Assembly (NCBI GenBank): GCA_017644425.1 | Contig: JAEPLN010000001.1 | Location: 1,426,001-1,490,000 of the forward strand | Length of the DNA stretch: 64,000 bases | DNA from: Prochlorococcus marinus CUG1433 | GTDB lineage: Bacteria; Cyanobacteriota; Cyanobacteriia; PCC-6307; Cyanobiaceae | Direction of reading: 5' to 3' | In this document: piece after piece, positions 17,344 to 26,443 of the stretch | Layout of the letters: each line of letters starts with the position of its first letter | Position numbering within the stretch: the stretch's first letter is position 1 | Notes under the pieces: generated by a model | Databases searched by the model: none | Told to the model about the DNA's origin: nothing | Seen by the model: only the letters and a program-made list of their open reading frames with translations | Translations under genes and position numbers: made by a program

Positions 17344-18593
17344 AAAATCATAAGAAACAAATTTGGATTATTAATCAATTCGCAAATACAATCGAAATGC
17401 CTGGTCATACAAGGCAATATGATTTGGCTAAATACTTAACTAAAAATAGATATAAAACAACTGTTTTCTCTTCTGACTTTAATTTATCTTTAAGAAAATT
17501 CTTTAAAGAAAAGAAAAAATTTTTTTATAAAAGTGAACTTATAAATCATTCTAGATGGGTCTGGCTTGCAGTCCTACCTTATAAAAGAAATGATTGGAGG
17601 CGTTACCTAAATCTTATTAGCTTTTGTTCAAATCTATTAATACAACTTGTAATAAGAATAATTTTTTCATCATTAACTTTCAATAAACCTAAGTTAGTAA
17701 TTGCATCTTCCCCTCAATTGCCAGCAGCGTTTATAACCTTAATAATCTGCAAATTATTCAAGATCCAAATGATATTTGAAGTACGGGATATATGGCCTCA
17801 AATACTAATTGATATGAACAATATGAAGGAGAATAGTTTTACTTATAAAGTTTTAAAAAAAATGGAGAAAATTCTTTATAGACACTCAGATTTAATTATA
17901 GTTTTATCAAAAGGCTGTGTAGAATATATCCGAAGAGAAGGTGGAAGAAGTATAGATTATTTTCCAAACTATGCAAATACCGATCTTTTTAATTATTCAA
18001 CTTTGCCTTTGGAAGATTCAAAGTTTACATTAAAGAGACCTTTTAGAATTATTTATTCTGGCGCTCATGGGGCAGCTAACGATTTGAAAAATGTTATAAG
18101 AGCAGCTTATTATCTAAAGGATTTACCAATAGAAATAATTTTAGTAGGAGATGGACCAGAAAAAAATAATTTAAAAAGTCTTGCCTCAGGATTGGAAAAT
18201 ATAGTTTTTAAAGATCCTGTACCCAAAAAAGATATGCCTAGTTTACTGGCTACTGCGGACGCACTTCTGATTTCTTTAGCAGATGTAAACTTATTTAAGT
18301 ATGGAGTTTCACCTAATAAATTATTTGATGCTTATGCAGTAGGTAGGCCAGTAATTACAACAGTAAGTGGAATAATTAATGAAGAGGTTGAAAATTTTAA
18401 TTTAGGTATGGCAGTACCTCCTGGCCAGCCCAAAAAATTATCAAAAGCAATAATAAAGCTTTTCAAAAAGGATAGGTCTGAGAGGGTTACTTTAGGTCTT
18501 AATTCGAGAAAGATGGTTGAAAGATTTTACTCTAAAGATTCTATTTTAAATAATTATGTTGATAGAATTACAAAATTAATTAAAGAAATATAA
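17340..18593 (+). CDS. GT4 glycosyltransferase (WbuB-like)
   Basis: A 417-aa GT-B enzyme. The N-terminal half holds the acceptor domain with hydrophobic stretches and RDIWPQILIDM, a motif of WbuB-type GT4 proteins. The C-terminal half has YSGAHGAANDL, ILVGDGPEKNNL and the donor-binding KYGVSPNKLFDAYAVGRPV with an E/D-rich tail. It transfers an N-acetylaminosugar in O-antigen-like synthesis in relatives. The start overlaps the heparinase-like gene by 4 bp. Confidence 0.85.
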   Translation: MKNHKKQIWIINQFANTIEMPGHTRQYDLAKYLTKNRYKTTVFSSDFNLSLRKFFKEKKKFFYKSELINHSRWVWLAVLPYKRNDWRRYLNLISFCSNLLIQLVIRIIFSSLTFNKPKLVIASSPQLPAAFITLIICKLFKIQMIFEVRDIWPQILIDMNNMKENSFTYKVLKKMEKILYRHSDLIIVLSKGCVEYIRREGGRSIDYFPNYANTDLFNYSTLPLEDSKFTLKRPFRIIYSGAHGAANDLKNVIRAAYYLKDLPIEIILVGDGPEKNNLKSLASGLENIVFKDPVPKKDMPSLLATADALLISLADVNLFKYGVSPNKLFDAYAVGRPVITTVSGIINEEVENFNLGMAVPPGQPKKLSKAIIKLFKKDRSERVTLGLNSRKMVERFYSKDSILNNYVDRITKLIKEI

Positions 18594-18650
18594 AGTGCCT
18601 TTTCAAGTTCACGTTATGATAAATAATCTAAATATAAAAATACCTAAATA

Positions 18651-19769
18651 ATGGATGAAGATAAAATTTTAATTACTTTTATAATGGGTACTAGGCCAGA
18701 GATTATAAAGCTAGCTCCTTTAATAAAAGGTTTTCAAAATAATAGGATCTTTAAAGTCAGGGTTGTTTTGACTGGACAACATTTAGAAATGGCAGATAAT
18801 CTTCTCAAATTATTTGAAATAAAGGAAGATCTTAATCTGAGATTGATGAAATCTAATCAAACTCTCACGCATATAACAACAGAGGTAATAAAAGGTTTAA
18901 AAAATGAATTTTCAAATTATTTACCTAGATTAGTTTTTATTCAGGGTGATACTAGTACTGCATTCGCAGCTGCTCTGGCTTCGTTTTTTGAAAAGATACC
19001 AATAGCGCATGTTGAAGCAGGTTTAAGGACATTTGATTTAATGAACCCTTTCCCAGAAGAAGCTAATAGAAGATTGATATCTCAAATAGCTAATATCCAC
19101 TTCGCACCAACTCAAAAAGCTCTCTTAAATTTAAAAGAATATGGAATAAAAGAAAATCTATTTATTACAGGTAATACTGTAATTGACTCAATTTTTCTAC
19201 TAAAAAAAATCAAATCAAAAAAGAATGCAAATTTTTTAAAAAATCTAAAAAATAAATTTATATTAATCACTATTCATAGAAGAGAAAACTGGGGTGAAAA
19301 CCTTGATATTATTTTGAATACTTTACTTTTAATCACAAAAAAACACAATAATATAACTTTGTTATTTCCTATGCACAAGAATGAAATAATTAGAACTAAA
19401 ATTAAAAAATTTTTAGGTAATAATGAAAGAATTATTCTAACTGAGCCACTTGACTATGATGTATTTATCAACGCTTTAACTGATTGTTATTTTATTCTTA
19501 CTGATTCAGGTGGTATTCAAGAAGAAGCTCCTTCCTTTGGTAAACCAGTTCTAATTTTAAGAGAATCTACAGAAAGGAAAGAGGCAATTGATTCAGGGAC
19601 TGCTATCTTAGTTGGTAACAATAGTGAAAAGATTTTATATTTAGTTAATGAATTATTAACTAATTCTAGTTTTTATAAATCTATGCAAATAGATAAAAAT
19701 CCTTTTGGAGATGGTAATGCTACTGAAAATATTATTAAGCATATAGTTAAATACTTCAAAGAAAATTAA
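18651..19769 (+). CDS. wecB: UDP-N-acetylglucosamine 2-epimerase (non-hydrolysing)
   Basis: A 372-aa WecB-family enzyme with GTRPEIIKLAPLI, QGDTSTAFAAAL, HVEAGLRTFD, NPFPEEANRR, TIHRRENWG and LTDSGGIQEEAPSFGKPVL, all hallmarks of the bacterial UDP-GlcNAc 2-epimerase. It interconverts UDP-GlcNAc and UDP-ManNAc in the cytoplasm, feeding the WecC-type dehydrogenase at 14295. It is preceded by a 57-bp gap and followed by a 108-bp gap, so it may have its own promoter. Confidence 0.92.
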   Translation: MDEDKILITFIMGTRPEIIKLAPLIKGFQNNRIFKVRVVLTGQHLEMADNLLKLFEIKEDLNLRLMKSNQTLTHITTEVIKGLKNEFSNYLPRLVFIQGDTSTAFAAALASFFEKIPIAHVEAGLRTFDLMNPFPEEANRRLISQIANIHFAPTQKALLNLKEYGIKENLFITGNTVIDSIFLLKKIKSKKNANFLKNLKNKFILITIHRRENWGENLDIILNTLLLITKKHNNITLLFPMHKNEIIRTKIKKFLGNNERIILTEPLDYDVFINALTDCYFILTDSGGIQEEAPSFGKPVLILRESTERKEAIDSGTAILVGNNSEKILYLVNELLTNSSFYKSMQIDKNPFGDGNATENIIKHIVKYFKEN

Positions 19770-19877
19770 TCGTAGAAATATATATTTTCTAAAATTCCAA
19801 CTTAATTTTTAAGTATCCTACTAGATCTGATATGATCACAAAATGAACAGGAAGTTTATTTAAATTGTTGTCATATT

Positions 19878-21845
19878 ATGAATGATTTTAAAAGTATAAT
19901 TTTAAATAAAATTAAAACAAGTAAGCCTTTTATATTAATATTTAGTTTATTAAATAGATTAGATACTTTATCGAAGTCAAGTAAAGCATTTTTAATCTTG
20001 TGTTTGGATTTATTTTTAATAATAATATCTTTTTTAATTACAAATTTTTTTTTAACAGAAACAAAAGCAGCCGCGGCTTCCCACCTACTTCCCCTATGGA
20101 TTTTACCAATAATGATATTTTTAAGCTGTATTTTTTATATATTAAATGGAAATTACTTATCAATTAGTAGATATATTAAATCTTCTGAGATTTATATAAT
20201 TGCCTATAGAAACTTTATTTTAATTTCAATAGTTTTGCTAATTAGTTACTTTACTAATTTAGAAAGGCTAGGTATAAAAGTAAGTTTTTTATTTTGGTTT
20301 ATAAGTTCTTTCATTAATATCATATCAAGATTTAGCCTAAAAGAAATATTTATCTACGCTGGATACTTAAAATCAAAGAAAATTACTAAAGTTGCAATAT
20401 ATGGAGCAGGGGCTGCAGGGGCTCAGCTGGCCTCTTCCTTGTTTTTAGCAGGGACTCATAAAATAATTGTTTTTTTTGATGATTCACCAAATCTCTACGG
20501 TAGAAAATTACTAGGTATTAAAATTTATAATTCAAGGGACATTTATAAATTCAAAAGTAAAATAGATCAAATATTATTTGCTATACCTTCGTTAAGTAAA
20601 AAAGATTCAAAAAAGGTTTTGGAAAGAATTAAAAAAAACGAAATTCCAGTTTTAAAAGTGCCCTCTATAAAAGATTTAACTACAGGAAATCTTAGTATTA
20701 ACTCTCTTCGACCTATCGATATAGAAGACTTGCTTGGACGTGTTGCTGTTGAACCGAACAAAAAATTACTTAAAGCATCAACTGATAATTTAAATATTTG
20801 TATAACTGGTGCTGGGGGATCAATAGGAAAACAAATTTTTAAAGAAATAATTAAACTCAAACCTAATTCTCTTTTGTTAATTGACTGTAGTGAATATAGT
20901 TTGTACTCATTGCAACAAGAAATTGTAGATAGATTAGGAGAAGAAAATTATCTAAAAATTAATTTAATTCTTGGTGATGTAAAAGATTATAAATTAGTAA
21001 AGTCTTTGTTTAAAGAGTATAAAATTGATATTGTGTATCATGCAGCAGCATATAAACATGTTCCACTTATAGAACAAAATCCACTACAGGGTATTGAAAA
21101 TAATATTTTCTCAACTTACGCAATCTGTAAGGCGGCTGAAGAATTAAACTTATCAAAAGTAACTTTAATATCAACAGATAAAGCTGTTCGACCAACAAAT
21201 GTTATGGGGGCCACAAAGAGATTTGCTGAGCTTATTCTACAATCTTTTGCAGAGAAAATTGAAATATATAATTCTACAAAAGAAGAATCTATTAACTTTA
21301 AAAGGTCAAAGTTTTTAATTGTAAGATTTGGGAATGTTTTGGGATCTTCTGGATCTGTTGTACCTTTGTTTAAAAAACAAATAGCTTCTGGAGGGCCAAT
21401 TACCTTAACAGACGATAGGGTAATTAGATATTTTATGACATTATCTGAAGCTGCTCAATTAGTTATTCAGGCAACTTCTTTATCTAAAGGTGGTGACGTT
21501 TTTATTCTTGATATGGGTGCACCAGTTAAGATAAGAGACTTAGCAGAGCAAATGATTAGGTTAAGTGGTCTAAAAGTAAAAACGAAAAATGAAAAGAGTG
21601 GTGATATTGAAATAGTAAATATAGGGCTAAGACCTGGAGAAAAATTATATGAGGAATTATTAATAGAGGGCGATCCGATGAAAACTCCTCATCCCCTGAT
21701 TTTTAGGGCAAATGAAGTAAAGGTGAATTATGAAGAGCTTTCTCAAGGTATAAATCAATTGAAAAAGGCAATTAATGATTTAGATAAATCGTCAGCCATG
21801 GAGATCCTCTCTAGATTTGTTCCTGATTGGACAAAAGGATCATAA
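19878..21845 (+). CDS. FlaA1/CapD/WbpM-type membrane nucleotide-sugar 4,6-dehydratase
   Basis: A 655-aa protein. Four N-terminal membrane helices (to about residue 155) are followed by a CoA-binding/Rossmann-like domain (GAGAAGAQLA at about 177-186) and the SDR catalytic domain with GAGGSIG at 311-317. The active site reads STDKAVRPTNVMGATKR, with Met in place of the usual SDR Tyr, as in WbpM, FlaA1 and CapD. These enzymes convert UDP-GlcNAc to 4-keto-6-deoxy sugars, precursors of QuiNAc, FucNAc or bacillosamine-type amino sugars. Such a product could be the amine that the formyl- and acyltransferases modify. Confidence 0.88.
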   Translation: MNDFKSIILNKIKTSKPFILIFSLLNRLDTLSKSSKAFLILCLDLFLIIISFLITNFFLTETKAAAASHLLPLWILPIMIFLSCIFYILNGNYLSISRYIKSSEIYIIAYRNFILISIVLLISYFTNLERLGIKVSFLFWFISSFINIISRFSLKEIFIYAGYLKSKKITKVAIYGAGAAGAQLASSLFLAGTHKIIVFFDDSPNLYGRKLLGIKIYNSRDIYKFKSKIDQILFAIPSLSKKDSKKVLERIKKNEIPVLKVPSIKDLTTGNLSINSLRPIDIEDLLGRVAVEPNKKLLKASTDNLNICITGAGGSIGKQIFKEIIKLKPNSLLLIDCSEYSLYSLQQEIVDRLGEENYLKINLILGDVKDYKLVKSLFKEYKIDIVYHAAAYKHVPLIEQNPLQGIENNIFSTYAICKAAEELNLSKVTLISTDKAVRPTNVMGATKRFAELILQSFAEKIEIYNSTKEESINFKRSKFLIVRFGNVLGSSGSVVPLFKKQIASGGPITLTDDRVIRYFMTLSEAAQLVIQATSLSKGGDVFILDMGAPVKIRDLAEQMIRLSGLKVKTKNEKSGDIEIVNIGLRPGEKLYEELLIEGDPMKTPHPLIFRANEVKVNYEELSQGINQLKKAINDLDKSSAMEILSRFVPDWTKGS

Positions 21846-22167
21846 ATACCTTATTAAAATTTTTATTTTTATAAATGAAGTACTTCTTTAGGGTTAGTTA
21901 TACTTGTAAAACGAAATTTTAACTACAAAATAAATAGTCTCTTGATTAAGGTTCAAGGTGAAAACTTTTCTTAGATTTTCATTATAGTCTGTGGGCATAT
22001 TTATAGTTATAGGATTATCTTTGAGAATTGAACTTGAGGGAGTTATTACCTTTTTAGAAATATTAAAAAGATAATATTTTTTGAAATTTTAAAATAAAGA
22101 TAATTACCTTCTTAGATATTTGATAAAATATGGTTTTATCTTTAAGTATCAATTTCTTTAATATTAT
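21846..22167. other. Intergenic stretch between convergent glycan genes
   Basis: A 322-bp AT-rich gap between the stop of the FlaA1-like gene (plus) and the stop of the ligase gene (minus). I see only very short frames (for example 15 codons from about 21874), no clear hairpin with a T-run, and no tRNA. It may hold the two transcription ends but nothing can be called. Confidence 0.4.
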
Positions 22168-23490
22168 TTAATTAATTAAAGGTTTCTTACTATTTTCGTT
22201 AAGAAGAGATTTTAGGCCTGCTAATAAAATACTTATAAGAATACTAATTTTGCCATCATAAAGGGTTATGTCACTTAAGTGACTAATGACAAAAATTGTA
22301 GTTGAACAAAACCAAGCTTTTTTTAAAAGTAATGGTTCGTTGTTTGAGATTTTTTTTATAAAAATTTTTATCCACGATTTATACAGCAGGGCAACAACCG
22401 TTATTGATAATATTAATGATAAAGGTAGCCCAAAATTATGAGCTAGTTCTAAAACTATATTATGTGAGTGATGAGCATCGATTATTTTATACGGAATATC
22501 TAACTTACTATTATTATGAAGATTCAAAAAAGAAAAAGTTGATGGCCCCCACCCCCAAAACGGTCTTTCTTGAATCCTTGTAATTGTGGATTGCCAAATT
22601 TCAAATCTTGGAGAACTGAATGAATTAAGATCTTTGATTTTCAAAAAAATTGACTCTGGCAGGAAAGTACTAAAAATTGGGAGTTTAATACTTAGTAAAA
22701 GTTCAAAGAATTTGATTGTTGTGAGGATGCTAATTAAGGATCCCACAATAATTAAAATTCTTTTATACCCATAAATGCAAATATAAGTAATGAAAATTCC
22801 TATTATTCCATTCCTTGAGCCAGTTAATAGGATCATATAAGTTATGAGAAAAGAAGAAATTCCCATAAGATATTTTTTAAGATAATCGCTTTTCGAAAGT
22901 TTAAATAATGCAATAGTGAATGGGAGCAAAAGAACTAACCAGATTGCTGCATAATTTGGATTACTAAATAGACCTGAAGCTGCACCATTATTAATTATTG
23001 GTTTTTGGAACCAAACAATTAGTCCAAATAGTGTTTTGTAAGGGCCATAAAAACTAAAATATTTTTGCAATATAAAACTAATAATTACTGGGAAAGATCC
23101 ACTCACTAAAACTTTCAAGAAGATTAACCTTTGAGCTTCAGTTCTTAGAAAACTTTGGAACCCCCAGTAATATAAAAATATTGGTACCCAATTAAATAAG
23201 TTAAGCCAAATTGTAGAAATATTGTATTCTGATAAAACAGATGGCTTATTAAGAAAAGAAATATTTAAAGTACCAAATAATATTATTCCAATAGAGAAAA
23301 ATAGGGGATAATTCCATTTATCTTTGATTGAAATAGATTCTTTATTAAATGATATTATCAATGAAAACAGGAGAAATAAGCCACTTATTGGTAATGCAGA
23401 AGGTAAGAAAAATATACCTATTAAAAATAATTTATTACCTAAATTGATATCTTCAATTTTATGGAAATTAATTTTTTTTAATTTTTCCAT
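22168..23490 (-). CDS. O-antigen ligase/polymerase-like membrane protein (Wzy_C)
   Basis: A 440-aa protein with about ten to twelve membrane helices. The Wzy_C signature region is present: RPFWGWGPSTFS, then a short periplasmic loop with DAHHSHNIVLELAHNFG before another helix. WaaL and Wzy proteins share this fold, and sequence alone cannot say whether it ligates finished chains or polymerises repeat units. It is the last gene of the polysaccharide island and runs toward it, away from tRNA-Arg. Confidence 0.8.
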   Translation of the reverse strand: MEKLKKINFHKIEDINLGNKLFLIGIFFLPSALPISGLFLLFSLIISFNKESISIKDKWNYPLFFSIGIILFGTLNISFLNKPSVLSEYNISTIWLNLFNWVPIFLYYWGFQSFLRTEAQRLIFLKVLVSGSFPVIISFILQKYFSFYGPYKTLFGLIVWFQKPIINNGAASGLFSNPNYAAIWLVLLLPFTIALFKLSKSDYLKKYLMGISSFLITYMILLTGSRNGIIGIFITYICIYGYKRILIIVGSLISILTTIKFFELLLSIKLPIFSTFLPESIFLKIKDLNSFSSPRFEIWQSTITRIQERPFWGWGPSTFSFLNLHNNSKLDIPYKIIDAHHSHNIVLELAHNFGLPLSLILSITVVALLYKSWIKIFIKKISNNEPLLLKKAWFCSTTIFVISHLSDITLYDGKISILISILLAGLKSLLNENSKKPLIN

Positions 23491-23575
23491 TTTTTTCTTT
23501 TATTACTAATAAATTAATAAATTCCTAGCTTAAAAATAAATTGGTTCATTAAAATTGATTTTCTATAAATTAAAA

Positions 23576-23649
<74 letters not shown>

Positions 23650-23781
23650 ACTGTATCATTATATCTGACTGGTAGGCCTAAACAAAAAAGTAACCTTTGA
23701 ACAATTAATTATTTATGATTAAGTTTAATAAGTATTCTTTTTTTGCAATAATTTAAGTAGAATCAAAAAAAATTATACAAA

Positions 23782-24423
23782 TTGGCTAAGAGATTAACAG
23801 AAAATCAAAAAGGGGAAATAATACAAAGTTTTACTGAAGGCAAATCAGTTGCATTTTTATCTAAACAATTTAATTGTAGTAATTTAACCATAACAAGAAA
23901 TTTGAAGAAGCATTTTGGTGAACTGGTTTATAAAAGTTTAGTTGCGAATAATAAAACTTCAAAAGAAGACTTTAGTCTTGATAAAGAAAAACTTAATGCA
24001 AAATCTAATAAAAAAAATTTAAATGAAAAAATTAATAAAGTCGAATTTTCTCATGATCCATCTTTCATTGAAATAGCCCCTTTAGATTACGAAATTGAAA
24101 AATCTAATAGAAAAGAATTGGCTTCAGTAAGCTTATCCGAGATAGATTTACCTAAACAGGTTTATATGATTGTAGATAAGAAAATAGAGTTAGAAATAAA
24201 AAGTTTGAATGATTATCCAGAGTGGCGATTCCTTCCAATAGATGATTTGAATAGGAAAACTATAGAAATTTTTTCAGATTTAAAAGTTGCAAGAAGATTT
24301 TGTAATAAGGAACAAAAAGTAATAAAAGTACCTAATTCAGATGTTTTCAGAATTGCGTCACCTTTCCTAATCAAACGTGGAATATCAAGAATTATTAATG
24401 CCGATAATTTGATAGCTTTATAG
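23782..24423 (+). CDS. Helix-turn-helix (homeodomain-like) protein of unknown function
   Basis: A 213-aa protein starting at TTG (23782). Residues 1-45 read as a transposase/resolvase-like HTH (LTENQKGEIIQSFTEGKSV, LSKQFNCSNLTITRNLKK), probably DNA-binding. A variable charged linker follows (about 60-100). The C-terminal part (about 120-210) has a compact domain with YPEWRFLPIDDLNRKT and ends with RISSPFL-like hydrophobic patches. No catalytic transposase motif is present and the gene is not flanked by repeats, so I read it as a resident regulator or nucleoid protein. Confidence 0.6.
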   Translation: MAKRLTENQKGEIIQSFTEGKSVAFLSKQFNCSNLTITRNLKKHFGELVYKSLVANNKTSKEDFSLDKEKLNAKSNKKNLNEKINKVEFSHDPSFIEIAPLDYEIEKSNRKELASVSLSEIDLPKQVYMIVDKKIELEIKSLNDYPEWRFLPIDDLNRKTIEIFSDLKVARRFCNKEQKVIKVPNSDVFRIASPFLIKRGISRIINADNLIAL

Positions 24424-24433
24424 TTATATCTAT

Positions 24434-24646
24434 TTAATCAAACTCTATCTTAAAAAAACTTCCAAGAATCGACCCACTTATGAAGCTAGTTCCCAAAATA
24501 AAACTGATTGGCAAATTTACGGTTTCATTTTTGAAAAAATTAATCCTACTTTTCTCGGAACTATTTTGTATCCCAATAATTAACATTAAAAACAAACAAC
24601 TATTAAATGAAACGGTATAAAATAACTTTCTTAAAAATGGAAACAT
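24434..24646 (-). CDS. Small LapA-like (DUF1049-type) membrane protein
   Basis: A 70-aa protein with two hydrophobic helices (about 10-26 and 46-66) separated by IQNSSEKSRINFFKNETVNLP. The QNS...NF...LP spacing is that of the LapA/DUF1049 family of small inner-membrane proteins. Its function is unknown here. It lies 21 bp downstream of rsmI on the same strand, so the two are probably co-transcribed. Confidence 0.6.
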   Translation of the reverse strand: MFPFLRKLFYTVSFNSCLFLMLIIGIQNSSEKSRINFFKNETVNLPISFILGTSFISGSILGSFFKIEFD

Positions 24647-24667
24647 ATATTTAAATTTTCTCCAATC

Positions 24668-25531
24668 TTACTTCAATTTATAAATAATACCTTTTTTTAT
24701 CCCTTTTTTACTCGCAAGATATTTTGAAGCGGCCGATAAACTTAATCCAGCATTCATCAGATCATAAAGTTCTCTTTTTAAATCTGCCTTTGAAAACTCA
24801 ATATCTTTCTTTTTCTCTATCCCTTTAATTACGATTGTAATTTCTCCTAGTATGTCTCTATTTTCAAAAAACTTTATTACTTGTTCAAGATTATTTCCAA
24901 TATGTTCTTCATATTTTTTTGTTAATTCTCGTGAAACTTCAATTTCTCTTGTGCCCCCACAAACTTCATATAGTTCTCCTAATAATTTCTTTAGTCGATG
25001 TGGCGCCTCAAAAATTATAGTTGTTTTTTCTCTATTACTTATTTCTAAAATAATTTTTTCTCTATCGATTCTTTTTTTTGGCAAAAAACCTTCAAAAACA
25101 AAACTCGAAGAAGGCAGTCCGCTAGATACTAATGCAGTAATTGCCGCGCATGGACCTGGGACGCAAATAACATCAATTCCACTAGATTTTACAACTCTGA
25201 CAAGATCCTCTCCTGGATCACATATCCCTGGTATGCCTGCATCACTAACTAGTGCTACCGATTTGTCTGCTTTGAGATCTTCAATAATTTTTGAAATCTT
25301 AGTGTAGGAATTGTTTTTATTAAAACTTATAAGATTATTTGATATTTTAAATTTATTCATTATTTTTTTTGTTTGACGAGTATCTTCGCAGGCTACTAGA
25401 GAAACATTTTTAAGAATATTTAATGCTCTCTGGGAAATATCATTTAAATTTCCAATTGGCGTACCAACTAAATATAAAATACCTTTTTCTGGTTCTTCTT
25501 TTCTATGGGATAATAAGGAATTAGTATTCAT
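24668..25531 (-). CDS. rsmI: 16S rRNA (cytidine1402-2'-O)-methyltransferase RsmI
   Basis: A 287-aa tetrapyrrole-methylase-fold SAM enzyme. It contains GILYLVGTPIGNLNDIS (17-33), ACEDTRQTKK, SDAGIPGICDPG and VPGPCAAITALVSSG, the RsmI signatures. It 2'-O-methylates C1402 in the decoding centre of 16S rRNA. The start used leaves only 3 bp to the divergent cysQ start, so the promoters of both must lie inside the opposite coding regions or one start lies further in. The N-terminal 15 residues are not conserved family sequence. Confidence 0.93.
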   Translation of the reverse strand: MNTNSLLSHRKEEPEKGILYLVGTPIGNLNDISQRALNILKNVSLVACEDTRQTKKIMNKFKISNNLISFNKNNSYTKISKIIEDLKADKSVALVSDAGIPGICDPGEDLVRVVKSSGIDVICVPGPCAAITALVSSGLPSSSFVFEGFLPKKRIDREKIILEISNREKTTIIFEAPHRLKKLLGELYEVCGGTREIEVSRELTKKYEEHIGNNLEQVIKFFENRDILGEITIVIKGIEKKKDIEFSKADLKRELYDLMNAGLSLSAASKYLASKKGIKKGIIYKLK

Positions 25532-25534
25532 TTA

Positions 25535-26443
25535 ATGATTAAATTACCTTCTGGTGTAGATATTAATAATCTTATCGATGATATAAGAATTTTCAGCTGG
25601 CAAGCAGCAGATATTTTGCTTTATTACTCTAAATTATTGGAAGATTCTGATTATAAAAAAAATATACTTAAAAATAATAATCTAGAGGATCCTGTGACTT
25701 TGGCTGATTTAGAAGTTAATGAGGTGATTATTCAAAGAATAAATGAAAAATATAAAAGTATTAACTGGGATATTTTGAGTGAAGAAAATGTAAAAATTTC
25801 TTCAAAAATTTTTGAAGGTAAAAATGATTGGATCTGGGTTCTAGATCCTCTTGATGGAACTAGGGATTTTATACAAGGAACAGGCAACTATGCAATGCAT
25901 TTGGCATTAAACTTTAAACATAAACCCTTTATTGGATTTGTTTTAATTCCAGATAAAAATCAATTATGGATTACAGATGGTAATAAAACATGGTGTGAAA
26001 AAAGAGATGGATCAAAATACAAACCAAATCTAGTTCATAATAAAAATCTAGAAGAAATGACTTTAGTAACGAGTAAAAACCATGGAAATGAAATTTTGAG
26101 AAATTTAATTAGGAAAATTAATTTTCGCAAAGTAGAAACTATGGGAAGTATTGGCTGTAAAATAGCCTCTATAGTTGCTGGAGAAAGTGATATTTATATC
26201 TGTCTAAGTTTACCTGGGAAAAGCTCACCAAAAGATTGGGATTTCGCTGCACCAGAATCTATTCTAAAAGCAGCTGGTGGGGCAATTACAAATCTGGATA
26301 ATGAAGAACTTACTTATGGGCAAAGTGGTTTTAAACAAGGTGGCATAGTAGTCGCTACTAGTAATAGGGATAACCATGAACGAATTTGTCTTGAAATAAA
26401 AAAAATAATTAAGGATAATAGAATTTATCCTCTTAGCTTTTAA
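25535..26443 (+). CDS. cysQ: 3'(2'),5'-bisphosphate nucleotidase CysQ family
   Basis: A 302-aa FIG-superfamily phosphatase. Metal-binding motifs are [11 protein letters not shown] (Asp), LSEEN (Glu), the signature [11 protein letters not shown], and [17 protein letters not shown] near the C-terminus. It dephosphorylates PAP/PAPS, and some relatives act on inositol phosphates. It is divergent from rsmI, and its stop overlaps the pnp stop by 4 bp in convergent orientation. Confidence 0.85.
   Translation: MIKLPSGVDINNLIDDIRIFSWQAADILLYYSKLLEDSDYKKNILKNNNLEDPVTLADLEVNEVIIQRINEKYKSINWDILSEENVKISSKIFEGKNDWIWVLDPLDGTRDFIQGTGNYAMHLALNFKHKPFIGFVLIPDKNQLWITDGNKTWCEKRDGSKYKPNLVHNKNLEEMTLVTSKNHGNEILRNLIRKINFRKVETMGSIGCKIASIVAGESDIYICLSLPGKSSPKDWDFAAPESILKAAGGAITNLDNEELTYGQSGFKQGGIVVATSNRDNHERICLEIKKIIKDNRIYPLSF

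Noticed and set aside
20567-20860. 97-aa minus-strand frame within the FlaA1-like gene
   Set aside because: Lies wholly opposite the conserved nucleotide-binding part of the real gene; no motif of its own.
23782-24423. Transposase reading of the HTH protein
   Set aside because: Only the HTH part resembles transposases; there is no DDE/HUH catalytic region, no terminal repeats, and it lies in a core neighbourhood.
24852-25307. Open frame of 151 aa on the plus strand opposite rsmI
   Set aside because: It is the antisense shadow of the strongly conserved RsmI; composition (Ser/Phe/Ile-rich) is that of a complement frame.
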